In this document: piece by piece, positions 57,001 to 64,000 of the stretch | Layout of the letters: every line of letters begins with the position of its first letter | Numbering within the stretch: the first letter of the stretch is position 1 | From: Psychrobacter sp. NZS113 | Lineage (GTDB): Bacteria; Pseudomonadota; Gammaproteobacteria; Pseudomonadales; Moraxellaceae | DNA length: 64,000 nucleotides | Reading direction: 5' to 3' | Assembly (NCBI RefSeq): GCF_015864825.1 | Contig: NZ_JADYWL010000004.1 | Span: forward strand, 124,001 to 188,000 | Translations under genes and position numbers: made by a program | The notes under the pieces: generated by a model | Databases searched by the model: none | Seen by the model: only the letters and a program-made list of their open reading frames with translations | Told to the model about the DNA's origin: nothing

Positions 57001-57734
57001 GATATATCTGGCAGTTTATGCAGTAGCGACAACGACTCCTTGCCCATACTACTATCATTACCACTCATCATTGATTTGAGATCATCAACCGTCAGCGTGC
57101 GCTGAGTCTGTGGATTAAAGAAGCGAATGGTTTCAATTTCATCATCGAATAAATCGAGACGTAACGGAAAAGGCTGACCCATCGCAAAAATATCGATAAT
57201 ACTACCACGTACGGCAAACTCACCCGGCTCAAAAACATTTTCAACGGCGCGGTAGCCTGCTTTTGCTAGTAATCCGCGTTGGGTGTTGATATCAAATTGA
57301 TCACCCACACTCAAATCAAAATGCTGTCCAATCAGCCAGCTTGGCGGTGCTACTCGGTGCATCAACGCCTGTACAGAAATCAGCAAGACACCCGATGTCG
57401 GCATATCCGTCAATAGGTTGATACGCTCGCTAACGATGTCTTGATGCGGTGACAGCTCATCATAGGTCAGCGTTTCCCAATCAGGAAACACGTGGGCATC
57501 CACGCCGCAAAATGCCAATTCTGTCTCTATCTGATTGAGCTGATTTTGGTCGCGAGTCACGACAACCTTGAGACGATCAGCCACATCCCATATGGATCCC
57601 TGTACCAAGCTTGCTAACCACAAACTACTGACAGCACCGTGCACAGGTGCTAGCCAACGCCGCTCGGCATTTTGGATAGGAAATAGCTGCTGGTTAATAG
57701 GGTCAAACGCGTCAGTCAAAGCAGTGATAGGCAT
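54033..57734 (-). CDS. mfd: Transcription-repair coupling factor Mfd
   Basis: A 1233-residue DNA translocase that removes RNA polymerase stalled at lesions and recruits UvrA. The ATG at 57734 was chosen over a TTG 15 bases before. The UvrB-like N-terminus (YDELSPHQDIVSERINLL), the RNA-polymerase-interacting domain (VVHIEHGVGRYNGLITLDVG) and the RecG-like motor with Walker A CGDVGFGKTEVAMRAAF and Walker B MIVDEEHRFG are all present, then motif VI QLRGRVGRSHHQAY. Full length for the family. Confidence 0.96.
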   Translation of the reverse strand: MPITALTDAFDPINQQLFPIQNAERRWLAPVHGAVSSLWLASLVQGSIWDVADRLKVVVTRDQNQLNQIETELAFCGVDAHVFPDWETLTYDELSPHQDIVSERINLLTDMPTSGVLLISVQALMHRVAPPSWLIGQHFDLSVGDQFDINTQRGLLAKAGYRAVENVFEPGEFAVRGSIIDIFAMGQPFPLRLDLFDDEIETIRFFNPQTQRTLTVDDLKSMMSGNDSSMGKESLSLLHKLPDISKPIQQFQILPAKEFPLDEGRETFRTNFAAIFPNTSSRKFELHKDVMAGIASSGLEYYQPLFFDLKDWKAESSLFAYLPSNALFITDELINEKQADYWSQIQRRYEERRHDIDKPIVAPELLYLLSNKLNEHLNGYPRVILSARDELALMTDVAEVDNENSLLEPASNKPQGLVRLSAQAPPQLAVNHQKSEPLAELLAFLEIQEKTSTPVLIVAETAGRREILIELFKGKVDIKAYDSFEAFLVADKTSGAGHNKLPQVGLTVAPIERGVYVPERLVLISETQLFGRQVLQTRRRRQSGVSEEFLVKSVTEITEGSPVVHIEHGVGRYNGLITLDVGDGEQEFIHLKYDGDASIYVPVANLQMINRYSGGDPALAPLHKIGSGKWDKAKQKALEQIHDVAAELLNMQARREAKVGIHFKIDSSQYDLFASQFAFEETLDQANAIHAVMEDMKQNQPMDRLICGDVGFGKTEVAMRAAFIAVSAGYQVAVLVPTTLLAGQHEDNFRDRFADWPVRIETLSRFGGKKHQDTVLADLAAGKVDIVIGTHKLLQPDVKFSNLGLMIVDEEHRFGVRHKERIKAIQTDVDSMSMTATPIPRTLNMALSGMRDMSIIATPPARRLAIKTFVMQKTEALMKEAILRELLRGGQVYLLHNDVASIERMAETIRELVPEARVGVAHGQMQERQLEQVMQQYYHKKFNVLVCSTIIETGIDVPNANTIIIERADKFGLAQLHQLRGRVGRSHHQAYCYLLVPSIKGLKGDAKRRLHAIERANTLGAGFMLASEDLEIRGAGEILGKQQSGNMQVIGFSLYMDMLERATKAIKAGKQPDLSTPLSLTSEINLHSSALIPEEYLHDVHQRLLFYKRISNADDKEALTDIRTEMIDRFGILPDQTKQLFAIHGLRLQAEPLKINKIDANGSSMTLEFAPDTPVDALAIIKLIQTDGQRYRMNGASGIRYQNADKLETPQQRVTVIQELLHYFSQHMVSEPA

Positions 57735-57897
57735 ATAGAATAGGATCAAAGTTAAGAGTCAGATAGCTATTATACGAATATTTCATCAATTACCAAAATT
57801 TATGCCGTAACGGTTTGTCACTCAAAACTTGACTATTTATTAAACGGTCAATTAAGACCTTAAAATACTCATTACCGCCTAAAATCGTCGTGAAATG

Positions 57898-57928
57898 AAA
57901 AAACCTCAACTTATAAGCTGAGGTTTTT
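57898..57928 (-). terminator. Intrinsic terminator after rraA
   Basis: AAAAAACCTCA, loop ACTTATAAGC, TGAGGTTTTT; the loop can pair further (CTTATAAG). It separates rraA from mfd. Confidence 0.8.
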
Positions 57929-57951
57929 AGTGAGTACTCATCGAGCTATTG

Positions 57952-58485
57952 TTAAAATAATGGCTTATCACTAGCGATAATGCCATTGTTATCTGCGTAA
58001 ACAAACATACCAGAGTTCAAAGTTAAATCACCGAAACTAATTTCGATATCTGTTTGGCCTTCGTCACGGCGATTTGATTTACGCGGGATACAACCGAGTG
58101 CTTTAACACCAATATCCATCTGTGCCACGTCATCCACGTCACGGACACAACCATAGATAACCATTCCTGCCCAGCCATTGTCGATCGCTGACGCTGCAAT
58201 CATATCGCCCAAAAGAGCACAGCGCATTGAGCCGCCACCATCGACGACCAGCACCTTGCCATGCCCCTCTTTGTCTTTACCGTCACTGTTTAGAAGTGAT
58301 TTGACGCGGCTATTATCTTCAAAGCACTTCACTGTTACGATTTCACCGCAAAATCTGTTTTTGCCACCAAAGTTATGAAATGACTTACCTTCAATGTTTG
58401 GCAAACATACTTGCGATTCAGGATTGGCATCCAATAAATCACAAGTCACAAAATTTTCTCTATTCATTTGCATGGATTCTGGCAT
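57952..58485 (-). CDS. rraA: Ribonuclease E activity regulator RraA
   Basis: A 177-residue trimeric protein that binds RNase E and inhibits RNA decay. The first part CDLLDANPESQVCLPNIEG, then HGKVLVVDGGGSMRCALLGD and WAGMVIYGCVRDVD, are the conserved core loops. The same fold also includes HMG/CHA aldolases, whose metal-site residues are partly shared, but length and sequence fit RraA. It has its own terminator. The truncated element copy D lies just upstream, between it and the next gene. Confidence 0.9.
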   Translation of the reverse strand: MPESMQMNRENFVTCDLLDANPESQVCLPNIEGKSFHNFGGKNRFCGEIVTVKCFEDNSRVKSLLNSDGKDKEGHGKVLVVDGGGSMRCALLGDMIAASAIDNGWAGMVIYGCVRDVDDVAQMDIGVKALGCIPRKSNRRDEGQTDIEISFGDLTLNSGMFVYADNNGIIASDKPLF

Positions 58486-58512
58486 AGTGAAACTCCTTGT
58501 TTTTGATTATCT

Positions 58513-58560
58513 AGGGCGGGTCTTTAATTCACTCGATATTCATCTTAATGGGCTAAACAT
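58513..58560. mobile_element. MITE-like element, truncated half copy D
   Basis: AGGGCGGGTCTTTAATTCAC, then CGATATTCATCTTAATG, follows the end of copy A (read on the opposite strand) at about 36 of 42 positions. The match stops after GGCTAAA; the other half and its inverted end are missing. It sits 17 bases beyond the 3' end of the SDR-like gene. Confidence 0.65.
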
Positions 58561-58576
58561 AAGATGCTTTAAGCAC

Positions 58577-59278
58577 TTAATTTTTTACTCTCGTCATCGC
58601 AAGCATCTGCCTATTTTCGATGATTTCTATTTTTTTCAACATAGGTTCAGCACGGTACTTGTTACGCTCATAGATAGCATGCGCACTCATTGCAATTGCA
58701 CTAGCGACACGCTTAGCAGAAATAGGATGCAGTGATAATGATTCTGATACAAGCGGCGATATAAGCTTAAAAGCTTTTTGACCAATAGTTTCAAGTGGTC
58801 GGCCTTGGTGTTTTCCTAGCAGTAATGAAGGTCTCAAAATTACTAAATGCTTAAAGTCCAATGACATGATAGATTGCTCGGTTTCTGCTTTTACTCGATT
58901 ATATAGAAAACGACTGTCACTATCGGCGTTCATTGAAGATAACAAGAAGAAGTTTTCAACGCCTTTATCTTGGCACAATTTAGCAAAATTCACGTTGTAG
59001 TCGTGGTCGACTTTTCGAAATGCTTCATCACTACCCGCCTGCTTCTTAGTCGTACCAAGACAACTAAAAGCATCCGTTTTACGATCAGCACCAACGCTGG
59101 CAAAAACCTCAGTTAGATTATCAAAATCATTTACTTGATAAAAACGCATGCTAGCGTTGATATAGCGTGGTGGACGCCGTGCAATCACAATTAGCGTGTC
59201 ATAAAGCTCACTAAGCTGCTTAACCAGATACTGCCCTACCAGCCCTGTCGCACCAATTACAATTGCTTTTCGCTGCAT
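58577..59278 (-). CDS. NAD(P)-binding atypical SDR, HTATIP2/NmrA-like
   Basis: A 233-residue Rossmann protein. The dinucleotide motif VIGATGLVGQYLV lies at the N-terminus, then IVIARRPP after the second strand, FSCLGTTKKQAGS, and LLSSMNADSDSRFLYNRVKAETE with the Tyr-x3-Lys pair. This is the pattern of the TIP30/HTATIP2 group, whose bacterial members are uncharacterised reductases or redox sensors. The gene is divergent from rpsT. Confidence 0.8.
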   Translation of the reverse strand: MQRKAIVIGATGLVGQYLVKQLSELYDTLIVIARRPPRYINASMRFYQVNDFDNLTEVFASVGADRKTDAFSCLGTTKKQAGSDEAFRKVDHDYNVNFAKLCQDKGVENFFLLSSMNADSDSRFLYNRVKAETEQSIMSLDFKHLVILRPSLLLGKHQGRPLETIGQKAFKLISPLVSESLSLHPISAKRVASAIAMSAHAIYERNKYRAEPMLKKIEIIENRQMLAMTRVKN

Positions 59279-59779
59279 ATCCGATCCATTTATATAGTGT
59301 TGGAAAATTTGTCATTATAAGAAAGTATATCGTGTGAAAGACCTTAAGTTTAGTATCATACCTAATTTAATGCACGACTGACGGTATTCTATAGGATATA
59401 TTGTAAGAGGTATTATCAGCTAGCGCATCTGTGTAACCAATCATCTCTACGCCAACAATATTGAAAGATAGCTTAACAACAACCCTAATAGAAAGTAGAG
59501 AAACCAGTAGCCCATGTGATATCATAACTTCTTTTGGCATTAATCATCAAATATATTGTTCTAAGCGCAATAATTTGCTAAGATGTCCGGCTTTACACGT
59601 CAACGCTGTTTAATTATTCCAAACAGTTCTGGCGCTTGCGATGATCTATTCATATTAGATACTTTAATATGAGACATCGACATCATGTTTGGCGAGAGGC
59701 TGCTCGTCACCGATGATTGTTTAAACCCTTTATTGCAATCAACATTCATATTTTATCTGTCTTTATCAAGGAGATACGC
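59279..59779. other. 501-bp divergent gap upstream of rpsT
   Basis: It holds the rpsT promoter (59556-59584) and a leader of nearly 190 bases containing a hairpin CTGTTT / AAACAG (near 59606-59627). The left 270 bases contain only the upstream region of the SDR-like gene, with nothing recognisable. Confidence 0.6.
59556..59584 (+). promoter_or_regulatory. Sigma-70 promoter of rpsT
   Basis: TTGTTC at 59556-59561, a 17-base spacer, then TAAGAT at 59579-59584. It leaves a leader of about 190 bases. Confidence 0.6.
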
Positions 59780-60046
59780 GTGGCTAATACTGCACAAGCT
59801 CGTAAACGCGCCCGTCAAAACACCAAACGTCGTCAGAACTCTGCGTCACAACGCTCTATGGTTCGTACTTACTTAAAACGTGTTGATGCGGCTATCGCAG
59901 CTAAAGATTATGACGCGGCTACCGAAGCTTACAAAAAAGCGGTACCAGTTCTTGATCGTATGGCTGACAAAGGTATTATTCATAAGAATAAAGCTGCTCG
60001 TCGTAAGAGCCGCCTAAACAAAACAATCAAAGGCCTTCAAGCTTAA
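59780..60046 (+). CDS. rpsT: 30S ribosomal protein S20
   Basis: An 88-residue basic protein that binds 16S rRNA early in 30S assembly. It begins with a GTG (start [18 protein letters not shown], read as Met), with AAGGAG 7 bases upstream; a longer frame to the left has no ribosome site. The helical body ends [12 protein letters not shown] as in other S20. E. coli rpsT uses a non-ATG start as well, tied to autogenous control, so the GTG and long leader may serve the same end here. Confidence 0.96.
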   Translation: MANTAQARKRARQNTKRRQNSASQRSMVRTYLKRVDAAIAAKDYDAATEAYKKAVPVLDRMADKGIIHKNKAARRKSRLNKTIKGLQA

Positions 60047-60091
60047 GATTGGTCATGTTTAGACCGCATTACGCTTTATAGTGTAATGACT

Positions 60092-60133
60092 AAAACCTTG
60101 TCACTGGTTCTAATACTGGGGCAAGGTTTTTTT
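60092..60133. terminator. Terminator after rpsT
   Basis: AAAACCTTG and CAAGGTTTT form the stem around a 21-base loop, followed by more T. It lies between rpsT and the convergent phosphatase gene. Confidence 0.75.
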
Positions 60134-60172
60134 ATGTCTGCTTAAAACTTATTGATTCAACTTATACTGAAC

Positions 60173-61009
60173 TCAAGTCCATTTTACTTCTGGTGGTAGC
60201 AGTAGTTTACTAGGATGATACCCTGCAGCACGGTAGCCGTCTAACAAAGTATGAATTGGACGAATATAGACTTGACCACGCCAGACAAAATGCGCGTTAG
60301 CTTGCTCAAATGGTTTATCATCAAACCACAGAAACACCCCTTCCATCATTTTTGGCCAATCATTCCAGTCAATCTCGACCACATCAAACATAACAGCTAA
60401 AAATGCAGACAGTAACGTATCATGACTGACTGCGAGCATGAGGTGCCCGTGTTCAGGCTGGTGTTGATAAAAAAGCGATAAAATATCGAGCCCACCTTGA
60501 TAGGCGTTTTTAGTACCTTCAAGATTGCCTTGTAAGAATCGATTGATGAAGTTAAGCACACCTATCTCTTTGAACACTGGATTGGCTATTTCAGGTTCAG
60601 TCACGAGGCTGCCGGGCTCAACCAACAATGATTGATGTGCAATGTCTCGTCGTAACCCTGCGCCTTCTTGCATCAGCTGCGCTGTATCAATACAACGGCC
60701 TATAGGGCTGGAGATACTATCAACATCGAGGGAGTACGGCAGATGTCCTGCCAACCAGCGACCCCAAGATTTTGCCAACACGCGACCTTTAGAGGTCAAT
60801 GGCAACTGATAGCTGGCAAAACCATTGCCATCAGAACGCTCACGTAGAGAGTGCCTAGTAAACAAAATCAATCGCTTATTTTCAGGCAACAAGCTGACTG
60901 ACGAGATCATACTATCAGGCAGGTGCGAAGGCGCTGGTGCACTCGGTATGTGAGTCCCAAGCTTTTCAGCGGATAATTTTGACAAAGTATCGTTCGTGTA
61001 TTTACTCAT
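60173..61009 (-). CDS. Histidine phosphatase superfamily protein
   Basis: A 278-residue protein from ATG 61009; the frame extends 93 bases further to a TTG with a poor start context. The catalytic RHG-type motif is LFTRHSLRERSDG, with the phospho-acceptor His, and the second His is in MLAVSHDTLLSAF, in the arrangement of acid phosphatases of branch 2. There is no signal peptide, so it is probably cytosolic. The substrate is unknown. The middle segment SSPIGRCIDTAQLM is the usual Arg-containing loop. Confidence 0.8.
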   Translation of the reverse strand: MSKYTNDTLSKLSAEKLGTHIPSAPAPSHLPDSMISSVSLLPENKRLILFTRHSLRERSDGNGFASYQLPLTSKGRVLAKSWGRWLAGHLPYSLDVDSISSPIGRCIDTAQLMQEGAGLRRDIAHQSLLVEPGSLVTEPEIANPVFKEIGVLNFINRFLQGNLEGTKNAYQGGLDILSLFYQHQPEHGHLMLAVSHDTLLSAFLAVMFDVVEIDWNDWPKMMEGVFLWFDDKPFEQANAHFVWRGQVYIRPIHTLLDGYRAAGYHPSKLLLPPEVKWT

Positions 61010-61173
61010 GACAGCAAGCGTAGCAGATTTTTTGGTAGGAATGAACAAAATATCAGTATAATCATAGTATATGCGCCAATTGTTATACCAAAAGCTGCTC
61101 AAGAATAGAATAGTCCGTCTTAATAATGCTATGACATTATTGCTAACAATACCTATATCTCTACAGATGCACG

Positions 61174-61971
61174 CTAACCGATATCAACCACTCTATTCCA
61201 TGAGAACTCTAATGCTGTACTGCTTACCTCATTTGGATAAGCACGGGGATTAACAATCACTCGCGTCTTACCAATCTGATAGTCAAATGCTTCATGGGTA
61301 TGTCCGTGCACCCAAAGTATCGGCGCCCATTCCTCATACATCCATTCAGACAAGTCACTGACAAAAGCGGCATTACTTGGCAAATTGGCATACTTTTCAG
61401 ACACAGAGAGTGCACTGATACTATGATGGCTCATTACCACGGTCTTTTTGCCCAATTCCTTAGCCGTTATCAGTGCTTGCTTTAACCACTGACGATGTGT
61501 CGCATGGATTTGCATGGAGACCTCAGGTGAAAACAACTCCTTACCGGCATAGATTTGTTTGTAGTCACGCATAAACTGTCGAGCAGCAGCCATCGTATCT
61601 TCATTGGCATGATATTGATAATCCGTCCACAACGTACAACCTAGGATTCGTACCTCACCAATATCCATATGTTGACACTGCAATACGCGAACGCCTTGGC
61701 TCGACTCTACATTATAATTGTCCCACGTTGCTAACTTTCGATCAAAGCTCAACACATCCTCATCAAAGTACTCATGATTACCTGCAATAGTGATCAGAGG
61801 AACTTGTAGACGTGCAGCTTGCTCCTGTAGCCATGGCATGCCACCGTCACTGTTTGCAGTATCTCCTGCTACTAGCACCACATCTGCATCAGTTTTAGGA
61901 ATATGCCCTATCGGATGCGACTGACGAGCATAACTATCGATATGTAAGTCACTCAAAATCTGTAATTTCAT
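61174..61971 (-). CDS. Calcineurin-like metallophosphoesterase
   Basis: A 265-residue protein from ATG 61971; an in-frame ATG 15 bases upstream is also possible. The dimetal site motifs run in order: SDLHID, GDTANSDGG, GNHEYFD, SHHSIS and GHTHEAFD, which is a complete set. The substrate could be cyclic nucleotides, nucleic acid or other phosphoesters; nothing in the sequence decides. It ends about 165 bases upstream of the phosphatase gene, on the same strand. Confidence 0.88.
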   Translation of the reverse strand: MKLQILSDLHIDSYARQSHPIGHIPKTDADVVLVAGDTANSDGGMPWLQEQAARLQVPLITIAGNHEYFDEDVLSFDRKLATWDNYNVESSQGVRVLQCQHMDIGEVRILGCTLWTDYQYHANEDTMAAARQFMRDYKQIYAGKELFSPEVSMQIHATHRQWLKQALITAKELGKKTVVMSHHSISALSVSEKYANLPSNAAFVSDLSEWMYEEWAPILWVHGHTHEAFDYQIGKTRVIVNPRAYPNEVSSTALEFSWNRVVDIG

Positions 61972-62033
61972 ATAAGCCAATATCATTGAATAAACACAAA
62001 TAGTTTAGCACCTTTTACCTACCCGCAAAAAGC

Positions 62034-62063
62034 AAAAAAGACAGCGAGTTAGGCTGTCTTTTT
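62034..62063 (-). terminator. Intrinsic terminator after pyrF
   Basis: AAAAAAGACAGC, loop GAGTTAG, GCTGTCTTTTT. Confidence 0.88.
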
Positions 62064-62085
62064 GTCGTTCTGTCATTACAAATAA

Positions 62086-62784
62086 CTAAATACCTTGCAG
62101 TATCTTTTTCAATTTTGCAGCAGGGTTTTCTGCCTGTGTAATTGAACGCCCAATGACCAAGTAATCAGAACCATCACCAAGTGCTTGTATAGGCGTGCAA
62201 ATACGTTTTTGATCATCAGCATTGTCCTCTAGCAGACGAATACCAGGAGTGACTAGTTTAAAATCTTGACCACACAATGCTTTAAGCGCTTTAGCTTCTT
62301 GTGCTGAGCACACCACACCATCAAGTCCAGCTTGCTTGGTCAATTGTGCCAGTCTACTCACGTGCGCATCCAGGCCGTCAGTAATGCCCGTTTGCGTCAG
62401 CGCTTCATTGTCCATAGAGGTCAATACAGTGACTGCTATCAGCAAGGTATCAAAACCATTATCTAGTAACCGCTGCTTGGCTAATGACATTGCTTCTAGA
62501 CCTGCACTTGCATGGACGTTCACCATCCATACACCCAGCTCAGCCGCTGCCAAAACTGCTTGTGCAGTGGTATTGGGAATATCATGAAACTTCAAATCTA
62601 AAAACACATCAAAATTACGCTGATGCAGTGCCTTCACTATGTCAGGGCCACAGCGAGTAAAAAGCTCTTTGCCTACTTTTAATCGACATAATGCTGGATC
62701 TAATTGATCCGCTAGCGCTAAAGAGGCTTCCATGGTCATATTATCTAGAGCAACGACGACTGGAGACTTAATTATATTATTCAT
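62086..62784 (-). CDS. pyrF: Orotidine-5'-phosphate decarboxylase
   Basis: A 232-residue TIM barrel that makes UMP from OMP, the final step of pyrimidine synthesis. VVVALDNMT gives the first catalytic-site Asp, [10 protein letters not shown] the Lys, and [12 protein letters not shown] the Asp-x-Lys-x-x-Asp core; the phosphate loop is [11 protein letters not shown] and YLVIGRSIT. Full length. Its position after ihfB and a LapA-domain gene matches the usual gamma-proteobacterial order, here without lapB. Confidence 0.96.
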   Translation of the reverse strand: MNNIIKSPVVVALDNMTMEASLALADQLDPALCRLKVGKELFTRCGPDIVKALHQRNFDVFLDLKFHDIPNTTAQAVLAAAELGVWMVNVHASAGLEAMSLAKQRLLDNGFDTLLIAVTVLTSMDNEALTQTGITDGLDAHVSRLAQLTKQAGLDGVVCSAQEAKALKALCGQDFKLVTPGIRLLEDNADDQKRICTPIQALGDGSDYLVIGRSITQAENPAAKLKKILQGI

Positions 62785-62857
62785 GACTTAGCCATATTGA
62801 TATCGGAGTTATTGAAGAAGTATATCTAACTTAACCGCAGATTCATTGCGAGATGGT

Positions 62858-63265
62858 TTAGTCTCGCTTATGTTTAGTGAGCGTAGCATTTTCATCTAAG
62901 TCACTATCCACTCCATCCTTTACATTAATCGCCGTAGAGCCATAAACGGCCTCTTCTACCGTTGGCGAATTCGCTTGACGATCGATGACTATATTGGCTT
63001 GTGTGAGTTGCTCTTGTAGATTGGTTTTTGCTTTTTGCAAACGCGAAATTTCCCACTTGTTTTGTAAAACGCGGAAAATAAGCAGTGCTAGCAAAATACC
63101 AATAACGATACCCAGCATCAGACAAAGTATCAGTAGCAGCCCTAGATTCATCGTAGGCGCTTGCGAGAACAGTAAATTTACACCAACTTCAGTATTATTT
63201 GCCAACACCAAACCAAGCGCATAGGCAAAGCTCAGAAACAGTAATACAAACAGTAAAAAGCGCAT
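62858..63265 (-). CDS. lapA: LapA-domain (DUF1049) inner-membrane protein
   Basis: A 135-residue protein with two membrane helices (about 2-22 and 42-66) and a cytoplasmic coiled coil (LQKAKTNLQEQLTQ). In E. coli LapA and LapB control LpxC turnover and so lipopolysaccharide level. The FANNTEV-type loop (LVLANNTEVGVNLLF) is the family signature. No lapB follows; the next gene is pyrF after 73 bp. Whether it acts on LpxC without a neighbouring lapB is open. Confidence 0.85.
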   Translation of the reverse strand: MRFLLFVLLFLSFAYALGLVLANNTEVGVNLLFSQAPTMNLGLLLILCLMLGIVIGILLALLIFRVLQNKWEISRLQKAKTNLQEQLTQANIVIDRQANSPTVEEAVYGSTAINVKDGVDSDLDENATLTKHKRD

Positions 63266-63382
63266 GAGACGGTTACCTTAGTTGGAAATGCCGTTAATGT
63301 ATTCAGAATAAATAAGTGATATGAGCGACTGATAAACCATTTTATGAAAAATGCTTATTTAATAAATGGGTTATGACAACAT

Positions 63383-63688
63383 TTAGCTAGTTGCAACCGT
63401 ATCATTGACCGCTTCACGTAGTGCTTTTCCTGGTTTAAAATGAGGAATAGCCTTAGCAGGTACTGGCACGCTTTCCCCTGTTTTAGGGTTGCGTCCTAGA
63501 CGTGCACGGCGATGGTGTAGACAGAAACTACCAAACCCACGAACCTCTACTCGGCCATCATTGGCTAAAGTATGGGTCATTAAAGTTAATATTTCGCGTA
63601 CTGCATCATCGACGACTGTATCAGTCATATTGTCACAGTTCGCACTCAAATTACTAATAAATTCGGACTTGTTAATCGCTTGCTGCAT
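63383..63688 (-). CDS. ihfB: Integration host factor beta subunit
   Basis: A 101-residue HU/IHF-family protein. NKSEFISNLSANCDNM and the arm [20 protein letters not shown] identify the family, and VEVRGFGSFCLHHRRARLGR is the beta-subunit form rather than HU. With IhfA it bends DNA sharply at specific sites. Upstream lies the window edge; in related genomes rpsA precedes it. It differs clearly from the hupB product at 43304. Confidence 0.92.
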   Translation of the reverse strand: MQQAINKSEFISNLSANCDNMTDTVVDDAVREILTLMTHTLANDGRVEVRGFGSFCLHHRRARLGRNPKTGESVPVPAKAIPHFKPGKALREAVNDTVATS

Positions 63689-64000
63689 TATTACGCTTGC
63701 CTTGTAAATTAATGGATAAGATGATTGTGAGTCAAAACGATATTTTAGGTTATTTAAATAACGGTATTTATTTCAATAACTGCTATTAAATCAGCATATC
63801 CTTAAAATAGTAAGGATAAAAACTCGGTCTTTAGAACAGCCTATCGCTTTAAATAAATAGTGACTCACATCTTGTTACTCAATGTTGCAAATGATAGCGG
63901 ATATTACCGTAAATGAAAATAAGAGTTTGCCTCTTTGGGCAAAAACATCACCTATGAATAGTAATATCAAAATTTATTCATAAAAAAAAGCGACCGGAGT
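63689..64000. other. 312-bp region upstream of ihfB
   Basis: AT-rich, without a coding region. The last bases, AAAAAAAAGCGACCGGAGT, look like the first arm of a terminator hairpin cut by the window edge, probably that of the gene upstream of ihfB. Confidence 0.45.

Overview
The window reads as chromosome of a gamma-proteobacterium of the Moraxellaceae, most likely Psychrobacter. The evidence is the AT-rich DNA, the gene orders mrcB-TPR lipoprotein, prmA-DUF3426-fis-purH, iscRSUA-hscBA-fdx and ihfB-lapA-pyrF, and a type VI secretion (T6SS) block laid out like that of Acinetobacter. The genus is inferred from protein resemblance and not from any search.

Layout. 1-410: end of a Dps ferritin-like gene, converging on a DUF2059 protein. 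1.2-9.0 kb (minus strand): a CDF cation transporter, an acyl-CoA thioesterase, then DUF2177, a cyclopropane-fatty-acid-synthase-like methyltransferase, DUF1365, a COG2907 flavin oxidoreductase and a short-chain dehydrogenase, which together look like a membrane-lipid modification cluster. 9.6-11.3 kb: a class I aminotransferase and tRNA-Asn(GTT). 11.5-29.3 kb: T6SS. tssL, tssK, tssJ and an M15 peptidase (tagX-like) run left; an unrecognised membrane protein, tssM, tagF, an OmpA-like protein, a divergent vgrG, a predicted GH-E nuclease effector and two probable immunity genes run right, ending in a vgrG fragment. The sheath, tube, most baseplate genes and the ClpV ATPase (tssA, B, C, D, E, F, G, H) are absent.

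29.3-42.9 kb: a CcoI-type copper P-ATPase, PBP1b (mrcB), a TPR lipoprotein, prmA, a DUF3426 protein, fis, purH and ppiD. 43.3-51.4 kb: hupB, a tail-anchored protein of unknown role, and the complete Isc iron-sulfur operon behind a near-consensus IscR site. 51.5-63.7 kb: a membrane class III nucleotide cyclase, a HIT protein, mfd, rraA, an atypical SDR, rpsT, a histidine phosphatase, a metallophosphoesterase, pyrF, a LapA-domain protein and ihfB.

The most notable extra structure is a family of about 172-bp elements with GGCGTGTC inverted ends. There are two full copies of identical length, one degenerate copy and one half copy, none with a transposase in the window. Other items of interest are the VgrG-effector-immunity module with its vgrG scar, a terminator hairpin placed directly in front of purH, hairpins in the gaps of the isc operon, and the lipid cluster. 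No CRISPR array, rRNA, prophage or complete insertion sequence was seen.
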